In this document: positions 24,793 to 35,194 of the stretch, piece after piece
Layout: the number at the start of each line of letters is the position of its first letter
Position numbering within the stretch: the stretch's first letter is position 1
Assembly: GCA_029266335.1 (NCBI GenBank)
Contig: JAQSXC010000047.1
Coordinates: 1 to 41,744, forward strand
Source of the DNA: Eubacterium sp.
GTDB lineage: Bacteria > Bacillota > Clostridia > Acetivibrionales > DSM-1351
Reading direction: 5' to 3'
DNA length: 41,744 nt
Translations under genes and position numbers: made by a program
The notes under the pieces: generated by a model
The model's database searches: none
Told to the model about the DNA's origin: nothing
What the model saw: only the letters and a program-made list of their open reading frames with translations

Positions 24793-24821
24793 ATTTTATG
24801 AGTTACACTTATACGTGTCAA
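24793..24821 (-). promoter_or_regulatory. Promoter of the LacI-ribokinase unit
   Basis: On the minus strand TTGACA (24821-24816) and TAAAAT (24798-24793) are exactly 17 bp apart. The -35 begins 14 bp after the stop of the FGGY kinase gene. A TTGGTTAACCCAA motif lies in the leader at about 24693-24705, a possible autoregulatory site. Confidence 0.65.
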
Positions 24822-24834
24822 ACCTTTTTTGTTT

Positions 24835-26322
24835 TTAGCCCAGTACTCTTTTGACAGCAACCTTCCAGCCTTGATACAACTCACCCCGCTTCAGGGAATC
24901 CATTTCAGGGGTATAAGTGCTGCAATCTTTTCTTAAGCTTTTAATTTCTTCTTTACTATCCCATATGCCCACTGCCAACCCGGCCAAATAAACCGAACCC
25001 ATGGATGACAGTTCTGCAGTTTCAGCACCCTTGACCGGAATATCCAGCATATCGGCCTGAAATTGCATTAAAAAAGCATCCCTGGTGGGTCCACCGTCAA
25101 CGCGTATTTCCTTAGGCTTTATTCCTGCCTCCTGTGTCATTGTATCTATGGCATCCTTGATCTGGTAGGCGGTTGATTCTATGGCCGCCCTGACAACATG
25201 TTCCTTACGGGTCCCTCTGGACATGCCCACAACAGCAGCTCTGGCATTTGAATCCCAGTAGGGAATCCCAAGTCCCACAAACGCAGGGATAAGATATACC
25301 CCTTCATTGCTTTCAAGGGAATCAACCATATTTCTTGCTTCTTCAAAGTTCTGAAAAAGGCCGAGATTATCCTTTACCCATTTCAATGCGTCTCCGCTGC
25401 AATGAACAATTCCCTCAATAGCATATTCAACCTTGCCGTTCATACCCCAGGCTACAGATGTAACTAATCCGTTTCCTACTTCCTTATAGCTGCTGCCAAT
25501 ATTCATCATGATGGATGACCCGGTTCCATAGGTTGCCTTAACCATGCCCGCTTCAAAGCAATTCTGTCCGAAGAGCGCCCCCTGGGAATCACCAATTACA
25601 CCTGTTATAGGTAGACTTGCGTCAAACAGTTCATTTTCTGCAGTAAATCCGAATATGTCATCCGAATATTTTATTTCGGGCAGCATGCTTTCATATATTC
25701 CGAACAGCTTAATAAGCTCCTTGTCCCAACAAAGTGTACGTATATTAAAAAGAAGTGTCCTGCTGGCATTGGTATAATCTGTGGCATGCACCACACCGCC
25801 TGTCAGTTTCCAGATAAGCCAGGAGTCAATTGTACCCATAAGGATTTGCCCTGCTTCGGCCTTTTCCCTTACGCCTTCTACATTATCCAATATCCATTTT
25901 ATTTTTGTTGCGGAAAAATAAGGGTCCAGCAAAAGCCCGGTTTTTTCATTTACAGTCTTTTCCAGGTCCTTCTTTTTAAACATTTCACACATATCCGATG
26001 TACGTCTGCACTGCCAGACAATTGCATTGTATACAGGCAGACCGGTGTTTTTGTCCCATAAAACTATTGTTTCTCTCTGATTTGTTATTGCTAAAGCCTT
26101 GATATATCCAGGCTCCAGCTTAGCCTTTACCAGGACATCGGCAAGCAACTTTTTAGAGTTTTCATATATTTCAACAGGATCATGTTCAACCCAGCCGGGT
26201 CGGGGATAATGCTGCCCATGTTCCAGGGAAGCTTTCACAATAATATCTCCGTTTTCGTCAACTATCATGGTTTTTGTTCCTGAAGTACTTTGATCCAGTG
26301 CTAAAATAAAACCTTTCTCCAT
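24835..26322 (-). CDS. FGGY-family kinase, glycerol-kinase clade; candidate apulose kinase
   Basis: The product has 495 aa and is clearly close to glycerol kinase: PGWVEHDPVEIYENSKKLL, ITNQRETIVLWDKNTG, NAIVWQCRRTSDMC, DPYFSATKIKWILDNVEG. However, the phosphate loop reads DQSTSGTK in place of DQGTTSSR, and the substrate-site GDQQAALFG reads GDSQGALFG. These changes, and its place between a sugar importer and a transketolase pair, suggest a sugar rather than glycerol. Apulose (made from D-apiose) is my favoured substrate; glycerol, dihydroxyacetone or erythritol-type polyols remain possible. It follows the RbsD-like gene by 30 bp. Confidence 0.85.
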   Translation of the reverse strand: MEKGFILALDQSTSGTKTMIVDENGDIIVKASLEHGQHYPRPGWVEHDPVEIYENSKKLLADVLVKAKLEPGYIKALAITNQRETIVLWDKNTGLPVYNAIVWQCRRTSDMCEMFKKKDLEKTVNEKTGLLLDPYFSATKIKWILDNVEGVREKAEAGQILMGTIDSWLIWKLTGGVVHATDYTNASRTLLFNIRTLCWDKELIKLFGIYESMLPEIKYSDDIFGFTAENELFDASLPITGVIGDSQGALFGQNCFEAGMVKATYGTGSSIMMNIGSSYKEVGNGLVTSVAWGMNGKVEYAIEGIVHCSGDALKWVKDNLGLFQNFEEARNMVDSLESNEGVYLIPAFVGLGIPYWDSNARAAVVGMSRGTRKEHVVRAAIESTAYQIKDAIDTMTQEAGIKPKEIRVDGGPTRDAFLMQFQADMLDIPVKGAETAELSSMGSVYLAGLAVGIWDSKEEIKSLRKDCSTYTPEMDSLKRGELYQGWKVAVKRVLG

Positions 26323-26351
26323 AATCAGCCTCCAATTACATCATCTATAAA

Positions 26352-26753
26352 TTAAACCGGGAAGGCTACTCCTGCCCTAAGAATAATATTGGGATAGGGT
26401 GTAAATTCACCTGTCCTTATGGCGAATTTAACCTTTTTTGTGAATTCCTTAAACTCCGAATGCGGCATAAACTCATTATCAACACCCGACAGCGAAGCTT
26501 TTATATATTGAAGCAGGCCATCATTCTTTTCTACAATTTCTTCTGCCAGATAATAAAATTCAATCTGTGTCTCATCAAGCACTGCGCTCAGTACCTGTTC
26601 AAAGCCTGGTACACCACCGCACAGAGCAAGGTCAACCGTCGGAACCCCTGCCGGAATGGGCAGACCTGCATCACCTATTAAAAATATGTCGTTATGTCCG
26701 AGAGCTGCTATATAACCGGCCAGCTGTGCATTTAATATTCCTCTTTTTTTCAT
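26352..26753 (-). CDS. RbsD/FucU-family sugar mutarotase
   Basis: The product has 133 aa from the ATG at 26753 (GAGGTACAC upstream); RbsD has 139 and FucU about 140. The N-terminus MKKRGILNAQLAGYIAALGH and DIFLIGDAGLPIPAGV are the RbsD motif, with the conserved His and Asp. The C-terminus ends NIILRAGVAFPV, as in the family. It interconverts sugar anomers or furanose and pyranose forms after import, giving the form used by the isomerase. It starts 17 bp after the permease gene stop. Confidence 0.93.
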   Translation of the reverse strand: MKKRGILNAQLAGYIAALGHNDIFLIGDAGLPIPAGVPTVDLALCGGVPGFEQVLSAVLDETQIEFYYLAEEIVEKNDGLLQYIKASLSGVDNEFMPHSEFKEFTKKVKFAIRTGEFTPYPNIILRAGVAFPV

Positions 26754-26769
26754 GTGTACCTCAGCCCCT

Positions 26770-27816
26770 TTACTTATTTTCATTACGGGATTGCAGTGCC
26801 ATTTTAGCCTGCAGATTGCGCTGGAACTGGTCAATAACTACTGCAAATATAATAACCAGACCCTTTATAACCATCTGCCAGAATTCCGATACCCCGCACA
26901 TTACAAGTCCGTCATTAATAACACCTATTACAAAGGCACCGATTATGGTTCCGCCAATAGTTCCCACACCGCCGGCCATTGAAGTTCCTCCCAGTACCGT
27001 TGCAGCGATAGCGTTCATTTCCCAGGATTCTCCCGATGCAGGATGAGCCGCTACCAGCTGGGAAGCTGTGATTATGCCTACAATGGCTGCACATATTCCT
27101 GAAATCATGTAAACCTGGATCTTGACTTTTTGAACTTTTACACCGGACAATCTTGCAGCCTTCTCATTTCCTCCGATGGAGAGAATATGCCAACCAAAAG
27201 GAGTCTTTTTCAGAACAATGGCAGCTATGATTGCTATGATTACAAGTATTACAGCTCCGACGGGAATCCCTCCCACATTTCTGCCGAAAACCTCAAAGCC
27301 GGTATTTCCAAGTCCTTCTTTTCCCACGATATTGGAGAAGGTTGCACCGTTGGAACGGAGCAGTGCAAGACCACGGGCGATATACATCATACCAAGTGTC
27401 GCTATGAAAGGTGCTACATTAAACTTTGTAATTACAAGACCGTTTATTATACCGATTAATGCACCGCAGGCTATTGTTATAAGTACTATTAGCGGTACAC
27501 TGAAATAAACAGTATAACCGAACATCCGCAGTCCTTCATTGATAAGTCCACCGGCAATCATACCCGAAAGTCCTACTATCGCACCGACAGACAGATCTAT
27601 TCCTCCGTTGATGATGACGTAGGTCATGCCAATACCAAGTATTCCATAAAGCGCAACGTGCTTGGCAATCAGGAGCAGACTGCTGGCCGACAAAAACGTA
27701 GGACTTGCAATGCTGAAAAATACAACTAATATGGACAATACTATCAGCGTTCTGCCTTTGAGCAGATTCATGGCCAGAGTATTATTTGATTTCTTGATTG
27801 TTTTAGAATTATTCAT
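26770..27816 (-). CDS. RbsC-type sugar ABC transporter permease
   Basis: The product has 348 aa from the ATG at 27816 (AAAGGGGAAAGGGA upstream); a start at 27849 overlapping rbsA is an alternative. It is a BPD_transp_2 family permease with about 8-10 hydrophobic segments. Typical stretches are ITNGGIDLSVGAIVGLSG-like IINGGIDLSVGAIVGLSG, FNVAPFIATLGMMYIARGLA, GWHILSIGGNEKAARLSGV (the site that contacts the ATPase) and NAIAATVLGGTSMAGGVGTI. It forms the membrane channel with the RbsA-like ATPase. Confidence 0.93.
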   Translation of the reverse strand: MNNSKTIKKSNNTLAMNLLKGRTLIVLSILVVFFSIASPTFLSASSLLLIAKHVALYGILGIGMTYVIINGGIDLSVGAIVGLSGMIAGGLINEGLRMFGYTVYFSVPLIVLITIACGALIGIINGLVITKFNVAPFIATLGMMYIARGLALLRSNGATFSNIVGKEGLGNTGFEVFGRNVGGIPVGAVILVIIAIIAAIVLKKTPFGWHILSIGGNEKAARLSGVKVQKVKIQVYMISGICAAIVGIITASQLVAAHPASGESWEMNAIAATVLGGTSMAGGVGTIGGTIIGAFVIGVINDGLVMCGVSEFWQMVIKGLVIIFAVVIDQFQRNLQAKMALQSRNENK

Positions 27817-27838
27817 GTCCCTTTCCCCTTTTCTTCCA

Positions 27839-29383
27839 TTAGTTGCCATGGTGACCTTTATATGAGGCTAATACCAGACTTTCTTCCTTAATTTCATCAC
27901 CCGAAAATTCATCGGTTTTAATCCCGTTTGAAACTACTATAACCCTGTCGGCAATGGCCACAATTTCCTTCAGTTCAGATGAAATGACAATTATGGACAG
28001 GCCTCTCTCGGCATATTGGTTAATAATATCAAAGACTTCCGTTTTGGCACCAATATCGATTCCTCTGCTGGGTTCATCAAGCAAAAGAATTTTAGGACTT
28101 GTCAGAATCCCTTTACCTATGACTACTTTCTGTTGGTTTCCGCCTGATAGTGATAAGATTGGAAGGCATTTGTCCGCAACTTTTATATGAATATCTTTTA
28201 TCTGATTATCAATATTTTTATTTTCTTTTTTGGAGTCAACAAAAATTGCTTTTACATAGTTTTTCAAACTGGACAGTGATATGTTCTTGCCTATATCCAT
28301 GGTCTGAATTATTCCTTCTCTCTGCCTGTCCTCCGGAACAATTGCAAAGCCTTTGTCAATTTGTTCGGATATGCTCCTGACTCTAAGTTCTTTCCCTTCC
28401 AGACTTATCATTCCGGTATGTTCACATCGAAGTCCCATAATACATTCAAATATTTCTGTTCTCCCCGAACCCATAAGCCCGTATATTCCAAGTATTTCAC
28501 CTTTTTTAAGATCAAAGCTGACATTGTCAAGCAAGTATCCCCCACCGTTTCTGGGAAGTGTCAGGTTTTCAACTTCCAATACCTTTTCCTGCTTGTTCCA
28601 ATTGATTTTTCTGTCTCTTTTCGGGTAGGATTTGCCTTCTCCAACCATTTGCTGCACGATCCACGGTACACTTATATCCTTCACTGCAGCATTTGCAACA
28701 AATTTGCCATCCCGCAAAACTGTAACATAGTCACCGATTTTCATTATTTCTTCAAGCCTGTGAGAAATATATATGATTGATATGCCTTCAGCCGTTAATT
28801 CCCGCATTAATTTAAACAGTACATCAACTTCCTGCTGGCTGAGCGATGAAGTTGGTTCATCCATAATCAATATCTTCAGGTCATCCTGAATCAGATTTCT
28901 GGCTATTTCTATCATTTGCTGCTGACCAACCCGCAAATCTCCCACCAGGGTGTTGGCATCCAGAGGATGTTCAAGTTTATTCAGTATTTTATTTGTCAGT
29001 CCTATATGTGTCTTATTATCAAGAATCAATTTTCCCTTGGTCTTTTCTTTGGCCATAAAGATATTCTGATAAACCGAAAGATTTGGGAACAGGCTCAGTT
29101 CCTGATGTATAATGCCTATTCCATGTTTTCTTGCCTCGGCAGTATCTCTGAACGAAACTTCTTCCCCGTCCATAAAGATTTTACCGGAGGAAGGCTGCTC
29201 AATACCTGCAATAATTTTCATCAATGTAGATTTTCCTGCGCCGTTTTCTCCGATCAAAACGTTAACCTTACCCTTTATTACATCAAAGGAGACATTATCC
29301 AGAGCTTTGGTGCCGGGGTAGATCTTATCCATGCATTCGGCATGCAGGCAAACATTATTTTGTGAATTCTCGCTATTATCCAT
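27839..29383 (-). CDS. RbsA-type sugar ABC transporter ATPase (two ATPase domains)
   Basis: The product has 514 aa with two ABC domains. Domain 1: Walker A GENGAGKSTLMKI near residue 43, degenerate signature LRVGQQQMIEIA, and Walker B ILIMDEPTSSLS. Domain 2: altered Walker A GLMGSGRTEIFE, signature LSGGNQQKVVIGKG, and Walker B ILLLDEPSRGIDIG. This is the standard RbsA/XylG/MglA arrangement. The gene lies between the DUF2291 lipoprotein and the permease. Confidence 0.95.
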   Translation of the reverse strand: MDNSENSQNNVCLHAECMDKIYPGTKALDNVSFDVIKGKVNVLIGENGAGKSTLMKIIAGIEQPSSGKIFMDGEEVSFRDTAEARKHGIGIIHQELSLFPNLSVYQNIFMAKEKTKGKLILDNKTHIGLTNKILNKLEHPLDANTLVGDLRVGQQQMIEIARNLIQDDLKILIMDEPTSSLSQQEVDVLFKLMRELTAEGISIIYISHRLEEIMKIGDYVTVLRDGKFVANAAVKDISVPWIVQQMVGEGKSYPKRDRKINWNKQEKVLEVENLTLPRNGGGYLLDNVSFDLKKGEILGIYGLMGSGRTEIFECIMGLRCEHTGMISLEGKELRVRSISEQIDKGFAIVPEDRQREGIIQTMDIGKNISLSSLKNYVKAIFVDSKKENKNIDNQIKDIHIKVADKCLPILSLSGGNQQKVVIGKGILTSPKILLLDEPSRGIDIGAKTEVFDIINQYAERGLSIIVISSELKEIVAIADRVIVVSNGIKTDEFSGDEIKEESLVLASYKGHHGN

Positions 29384-29404
29384 TACCGTTTTTGCCCCCC
29401 TCTT

Positions 29405-30046
29405 CTATTTCACGTTTAAAGCAACTGGCGTAATTAAAATAAGATCTTCCTTATCTGCTGTAAAGCATCCTGTAAATTCGATTTTCTTACCTTTTATAGA
29501 AGCAAGGTCTACTGGCTTTATAATTTTTTCCTCAACTATTTTATGGATGCTTTGTGATACTGCAGCAAAATCAACCTGATTCTTATATTCTTCGAATTTG
29601 ATAATGTTTAAAGAATCCCTTATGGCAGAGCCCTTAAATACAGGACCAACCTGCAGCCTGATAACGACAGGACCGGTATAGCCCTCCAGGGTTACTTCAA
29701 TATAGCCTGATTTTTTCTCAGTATTAACTTCCTTTACCGTTGCTGTTCCCTTAACTGTATAATTAAGCTCACCGGAGGTGCCCATGGAATACTTTCCGTA
29801 TTTTTTGTCCAGAGATTTTAAATCCCCGTTGGACTCATTTATGAAGGTCTGCAGATCTACCGCCTTTTCAGTCAATTCAGGCACAGCTTTTGAGTCCCAT
29901 ATTCCTGCCACATCATCCCCTGCATTGAATTGGGTTTCACCTGTCAATTTATATTCTTCGCCGGTTTTAACAATTTTGATGCAACCCGTTAATGATGAAA
30001 GCATAAAAACTGCTGCCAGCATCACAAGCAAAACTTTCTTTTTCAT
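29405..30046 (-). CDS. DUF2291-family lipoprotein associated with sugar transport
   Basis: The product has 213 aa from the ATG at 30046, with AAGGAGGAAG upstream; the frame is open further upstream without a good start. A lipoprotein signal MKKKVLLVMLAAVFMLSSL ends in the lipobox LTGC. The mature part contains KTGEEYKLTGETQFNAGDDV, VKGTATVKEVN and ALNVK, as in DUF2291 proteins found next to RbsABC-type importers. Its function is unknown; a docking or accessory role outside the membrane is a guess. Confidence 0.85.
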   Translation of the reverse strand: MKKKVLLVMLAAVFMLSSLTGCIKIVKTGEEYKLTGETQFNAGDDVAGIWDSKAVPELTEKAVDLQTFINESNGDLKSLDKKYGKYSMGTSGELNYTVKGTATVKEVNTEKKSGYIEVTLEGYTGPVVIRLQVGPVFKGSAIRDSLNIIKFEEYKNQVDFAAVSQSIHKIVEEKIIKPVDLASIKGKKIEFTGCFTADKEDLILITPVALNVK

Positions 30047-30137
30047 ATACTTCCTCCTTGTCTTGGTAGAATATCTTGTCTTTTGTAGGCTTTTCATATG
30101 AAAAATAAATTTAAATAACTGTCTTGATTCGGGATTT

Positions 30138-30205
30138 AAGGGGCTGCTGCAATTTGAACAATTTAAATACATACATTGCAATTGCCCATTCGCAACAGTC
30201 CCCTT
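30138..30205 (-). promoter_or_regulatory. Hairpin between the binding-protein gene and the DUF2291 gene
   Basis: AAGGGGCTGCTGC and GCAACAGTCCCCTT (30192-30205) can pair with two small bulges. There is no U-run. Such stems after binding-protein genes often protect the 5' mRNA and keep the binding protein in excess over the membrane subunits. That role is inferred. Confidence 0.4.
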
Positions 30206-30222
30206 ATTAAAATCACCTGATA

Positions 30223-31299
<1,077 letters not shown>

Positions 31300-31313
31300 T
31301 TATTATATATTTT

Positions 31314-32258
31314 TTATATAGATACTACGGAGTTCAATGCTTTAGCCATACTAACCAAGCCGGCTTCGTTTAAGCCGTAGTAGTCAAATATCTCTTTGGA
31401 AACTCCTGTTACTACAGGTTCATCAGGCAGTGCCAGATTAATCACCTTTTTAGGTGCCGTACTTGCTACAATCTGGCTGACCATGGCTCCAAGCCCGCCA
31501 TATTGTGAATGTTCTTCTATTGTTATTATAGCTTTTGTTTCAGCAGCAGCTTTTTCTACAGCAGCCTTATCAATGGGTTTAACGCAATACATATCCAGCA
31601 CTCTCACCGATATTCCCTGTTCCTGAAGGCTTTCCGCTGCTTTTTGGGCCGGTTTTACCAGTTCACCGCAGGCTACAATGGTCAGATCTGTACCTTCATG
31701 AACAACAGTTGCCTTATCCATTTCAAAGTTCAGCTTTTCTTCTTCGTATACATCTTCCACAGGATTTCTCCCCACACGTATATAGGCTGGCTTTTCATCC
31801 TTTAACAAGCTTTCGAATAAAGCTTTTGTCTGTATCCGGTCACTGGGAATATAAACTCTCATGTTCGGAATAGATGTCATTGATGCAATATCCTGTGCCG
31901 AGTGATGGGTCATTCCAAGTGCTCCATAGCTGACACCGCCGCTGATACCGATAAGTTTTACATTTGTATCGGAGTAAGCCACATCAACCTTTGCCTGTTC
32001 CATACTTCTTGTGGAAAGAAAACATGCCGGAGATGCTACATAGGTTTTTTTGCCACACTTTGCAAGTCCTGCTGCAATGGATACGATGTTTTGTTCTGCA
32101 ATGCCGGTCTCTACAAACTGTTCAGGATGCGTTTCCACAAACGGTGCTAAAGAAGCCGAACCTCTGGAATCACTGCAAAGAACAACTATATCCTTATCAG
32201 TATTTGCTTTTTCTACTAAAACATCACATATTGCCTGACGATTGGGTATTTTATTCAT
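31314..32258 (-). CDS. Split transketolase, C-terminal (pyrimidine-binding) subunit
   Basis: The product has 314 aa and corresponds to the second half of a transketolase: FVETGIAEQNIVSIAAGLA (pyrimidine domain with the catalytic Glu), ISGGVSYGALGMTHHSAQDI, IRVGRNPVEDV and a C-terminal domain IVACGELVKPAQKAAESLQE. It overlaps the upstream subunit by 8 bp, so the two are translationally linked and should form one enzyme. Two-subunit transketolases of this kind are known for several pathways, including the apulose-4-phosphate transketolase AptA/AptB. Confidence 0.92.
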   Translation of the reverse strand: MNKIPNRQAICDVLVEKANTDKDIVVLCSDSRGSASLAPFVETHPEQFVETGIAEQNIVSIAAGLAKCGKKTYVASPACFLSTRSMEQAKVDVAYSDTNVKLIGISGGVSYGALGMTHHSAQDIASMTSIPNMRVYIPSDRIQTKALFESLLKDEKPAYIRVGRNPVEDVYEEEKLNFEMDKATVVHEGTDLTIVACGELVKPAQKAAESLQEQGISVRVLDMYCVKPIDKAAVEKAAAETKAIITIEEHSQYGGLGAMVSQIVASTAPKKVINLALPDEPVVTGVSKEIFDYYGLNEAGLVSMAKALNSVVSI

Positions 32259-33075
32259 TTGCCGCCATCCTCCTTTGATCTAATTCCGCAATTGCCTTCT
32301 CGTACTCTTCCCGGCTCGGAACCTTATGATGCCATTGCTTGGCATTTTCCATAAATGAAACCCCATAGCCTTTTATGGTATCGGCAATAATCACTGTCGG
32401 TTTGCCTTTTGTGGCTTTCGCAGCTTCAAATGCCTTATCCAGGGACTCCAGGCTATTACCAACTGCATGTATTACATTCCAGCCAAAACTGCTCCATCTC
32501 TCATCCTGATTATCCTGAGTCATAACTTCTTCTGTAGTTCCGGAAATCTGCAAACGGTTTCTGTCTACAACCGCCGTAAGGTTGTCCAGCTTGTAGTGAC
32601 CTGCCGCCATAGCTCCTTCCCATACCGACCCTTCTGCCAGTTCTCCGTCACCCATGACGGTATATACTCTATAGGAGGATTTATTCATCTTTGCGGCCAG
32701 TGCCATGCCAACTGACACAGACAGGCCATGTCCCAGGGAGCCGGAATTCATTTCGATGCCGTTAACCTTGTTGGTGGGGTGTCCGATATATTTTGATTTA
32801 AATTGTGAATAGGTCTCCAGATCTGCTTTCGGGAAAAAACCTCTTCCTGCCAGAACACTGTACAGGGATTCCACACAATGTCCCTTGCTGAGAATAAATC
32901 TATCTCTTTCACTGTCATTAACTGTTTCAGGTGAAATGTTCAGATGCTTGAAATAAAGTGTTACCAGAATATCCATCACACTGAAATCTCCACCGATGTG
33001 CCCTGTCTTTGCGTTAAAAATCATATGGAGCACATCTTTTCTAAGCTCAAAAGACAATGCCTTCAAATTGTCCAT
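32251..33075 (-). CDS. Split transketolase, N-terminal (TPP-binding) subunit
   Basis: The product has 274 aa. It contains the thiamine diphosphate motif from GDGELAEGSVWEGAMAAGHY through to the Asn of VVDRN, the substrate/TPP His regions KTGHIGGDFSVMDIL and LSKGHCVESLYSVLA, and GSLGHGLSVSVGMALAAK. With the next gene it makes a full transketolase. In the apiose route such an enzyme turns apulose-4-phosphate plus glyceraldehyde-3-phosphate into DHAP and xylulose-5-phosphate. It may equally be a generic pentose-phosphate or deoxysugar transketolase. Confidence 0.92.
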   Translation of the reverse strand: MDNLKALSFELRKDVLHMIFNAKTGHIGGDFSVMDILVTLYFKHLNISPETVNDSERDRFILSKGHCVESLYSVLAGRGFFPKADLETYSQFKSKYIGHPTNKVNGIEMNSGSLGHGLSVSVGMALAAKMNKSSYRVYTVMGDGELAEGSVWEGAMAAGHYKLDNLTAVVDRNRLQISGTTEEVMTQDNQDERWSSFGWNVIHAVGNSLESLDKAFEAAKATKGKPTVIIADTIKGYGVSFMENAKQWHHKVPSREEYEKAIAELDQRRMAANE

Positions 33076-33159
33076 TTATATCCCCCTTTCCACCGCAGCA
33101 GCGGTGTAACAAAAAGTAATGAAAAAACCTTAATCTATCACAATCAACTGCATCCGATA

Positions 33160-34560
33160 TTACTCTCCTCTGAGATATGCTTTCACGTCTTCTTCTACAG
33201 GATCATAAAAATCCGGCTTGACATTGATATATTTGCAGGCTTCATATAATATAGGAACAATATTCTTGTGAATCCCCACACAGTGATGGATATATGGACC
33301 GGATACCAGCTTTTCTTCCAGCCTTTTCAAGTTGTCCACTTCAATCCACAGATATGTGCCTTTTGTGTAAGGTCCTTCAATAGCCTTTGCATTACCCAGC
33401 AGCAGTGAATACTCTCCATTATCTCCGTCAAACCTGCACAGTGTAAGCTCCCCGTGTTTTGCTTCTGCTTCAACCGCTCCCGGGTAGCTGAATGCAAGAG
33501 GATATCCCAGAGTGGGTTTTTCCTTTGCTACCGAAACCGGCCATGGTCCGCAGTGCTGGAGCAATTCACCGTTTTCATTGTCCGGATGGCGTACCGTCCA
33601 GTCTGCGAAGAAGGATCTGGTCTCATCCATGCCTGCCGCTTCCACCAGCAACGAAGTTATTGCACCATGGATATCTGTTTCGCAGACAACCGGGATGCCC
33701 TCATCATTCAGAAGTGAGTTTGCCGCACAAGGCATGATTCCCAGTTCAGTTTGCAGACAGTTCCAGCACTGAAGTGCAATGGCATTACAGCCGTATTTTC
33801 CTGCCAATCCCTGCATGGCAACCTTCATTGCCGCAACATTCTCCAAATGCTGGTCCGCGATTTTAACATTCATTTTCTGTTTTATATATTCTATAACCTT
33901 TTCAACCTCTGTCTTTTCCTCTTTGGCCGCTTTTACCGCATATACAAGTTCAGGCATCGGGATGGGAGAGAGCTGTATGTTGAACTTTTCGAGCAATTCA
34001 CCCTCATTGCACATTGTTGACCAGAAATCAAAAGGTCTTGTGGAAATCTGCAATATCCTTGTATTTCTAAAGGTTTTAACAACATTGCATACAGCCAGAA
34101 AATCCTTTATGCCTCTTTCAAATTCGGGATCATTCAGTCTGCAGTTGGACATATATGTGAAAGGGACTCTGAATCTTCTCAATACCTTTCCTGTAGCAAA
34201 GAGTCCGCACTGGCTGTCTCTTAAGCGTATTCCCTTTTCATCGGGTCTTTCATCACGGGGACCCCATAATAAAACAGGAACATTTAATTCCTTCGCCAAT
34301 CTGGCACATTCATATTCAGTACCAAAATTACAGTGTGGCAAAAATAATCCGTCAATTTTTTCCGCCTTAAACTTTTCTGCAATTTTTTTCATATCTGCAT
34401 CATCATACAGAAGTCCTTCCGGGTTAATATCCGTAATATCAACAAAATCCACGTCCAATTCCTTGAGTCTTTCTCTGGTGAGGTTTCCGAATTTGATTGC
34501 ATCCGGTGCACTGAATATACTTCTTCTGGTGGGTGCAAAGCCGATTTTAACTTTACTCAT
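33160..34560 (-). CDS. L-fucose/L-arabinose isomerase-family protein; candidate apiose isomerase
   Basis: The product has 466 aa from the ATG at 34560, where GGAG lies 8 bases upstream; the earlier ATG at 34566 is too close to that site. It has the family layout: an N-terminal Rossmann-like part (GLFLPHCNFGTEYECARLAK), a middle part with ALQCWNCLQTELGIMPCAANS and VVCETDIHGAITSLL (metal-site type residues Glu, Asp, His), and a C-terminal barrel (LTLCRFDGDNGEYSLLLG). It is not close enough to FucI or AraA for me to name its substrate. As first gene of the importer-transketolase-kinase operon it is expected to make the ketose, perhaps D-apiose to apulose. Confidence 0.85.
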   Translation of the reverse strand: MSKVKIGFAPTRRSIFSAPDAIKFGNLTRERLKELDVDFVDITDINPEGLLYDDADMKKIAEKFKAEKIDGLFLPHCNFGTEYECARLAKELNVPVLLWGPRDERPDEKGIRLRDSQCGLFATGKVLRRFRVPFTYMSNCRLNDPEFERGIKDFLAVCNVVKTFRNTRILQISTRPFDFWSTMCNEGELLEKFNIQLSPIPMPELVYAVKAAKEEKTEVEKVIEYIKQKMNVKIADQHLENVAAMKVAMQGLAGKYGCNAIALQCWNCLQTELGIMPCAANSLLNDEGIPVVCETDIHGAITSLLVEAAGMDETRSFFADWTVRHPDNENGELLQHCGPWPVSVAKEKPTLGYPLAFSYPGAVEAEAKHGELTLCRFDGDNGEYSLLLGNAKAIEGPYTKGTYLWIEVDNLKRLEEKLVSGPYIHHCVGIHKNIVPILYEACKYINVKPDFYDPVEEDVKAYLRGE

Positions 34561-35150
34561 ATACATTTCTCCATTCTTTAGGTAAATTTTGTTTCGATTG
34601 GTTTTATTAAAGATAGGGGCAATACTAATTACTCATCTTAATCGGTTTACATAATCTCATTTGAAGAGCAAGCCGAGGATCTCTTTATCAAATATATAAT
34701 TTTTTTAAATTAAAATATGAAATTATAAGATGGTTGGTAAATTTTGTTTAGCAATAGTATTTAAATTATTAAATTAAGCATATAATCAGTGTTTATTACT
34801 TAATTATTATTATAAATCGTTTATATACATTTAGCAATAAATTTATTTATGTTTTTATATATTTCGTCGTATATATACAGTATATATTATATTATTTTGT
34901 GCATATCTTACAAATTAATATGATTATTGAACATATTTATCTAAATGTTTCTTTGTAAACATTTTAGTTAATCGCTTAATAAATAGCTAAATTATTTAGC
35001 AAATCATTTAGTAAATATGATTGTTTTCTACGAATACTATCCAGACAACCGGTCAGTAATTGCAAAATTGGAGCAAACTTACCGTTGGATTAACCTTATA
35101 TCTTTATTACTTTTGTTGTATCTATAAGCATTAATACAGAATAACTTTAG

Positions 35151-35172
35151 CATATGTCAACATTGACATATG
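35151..35172. promoter_or_regulatory. Operator 1 for a PadR-type repressor, overlapping the -35
   Basis: The 22-bp near-perfect palindrome contains ATGT-N8-ACAT (ATGT at 35154, ACAT at 35166), the operator form known for PadR-family repressors. It overlaps TTGACA at 35163-35168, the likely -35 of the transporter promoter. Confidence 0.7.
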
Positions 35173-35194
35173 AACATAGCAGGTATAATATAAT
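35163..35194 (+). promoter_or_regulatory. Promoter of the MFS transporter
   Basis: TTGACA (35163-35168) is followed by two overlapping TATAAT hexamers (35184-35189 and 35189-35194), with spacings of 15 and 20 bp. Neither spacing is ideal, so basal activity may be low or need DNA bending. It lies between and partly within the two operators. Confidence 0.5.

Noticed and set aside
33779..34585. 268-codon plus-strand frame opposite the isomerase gene
   Set aside because: It is an antisense shadow of the clear minus-strand isomerase gene, without its own ribosome binding site or domain.
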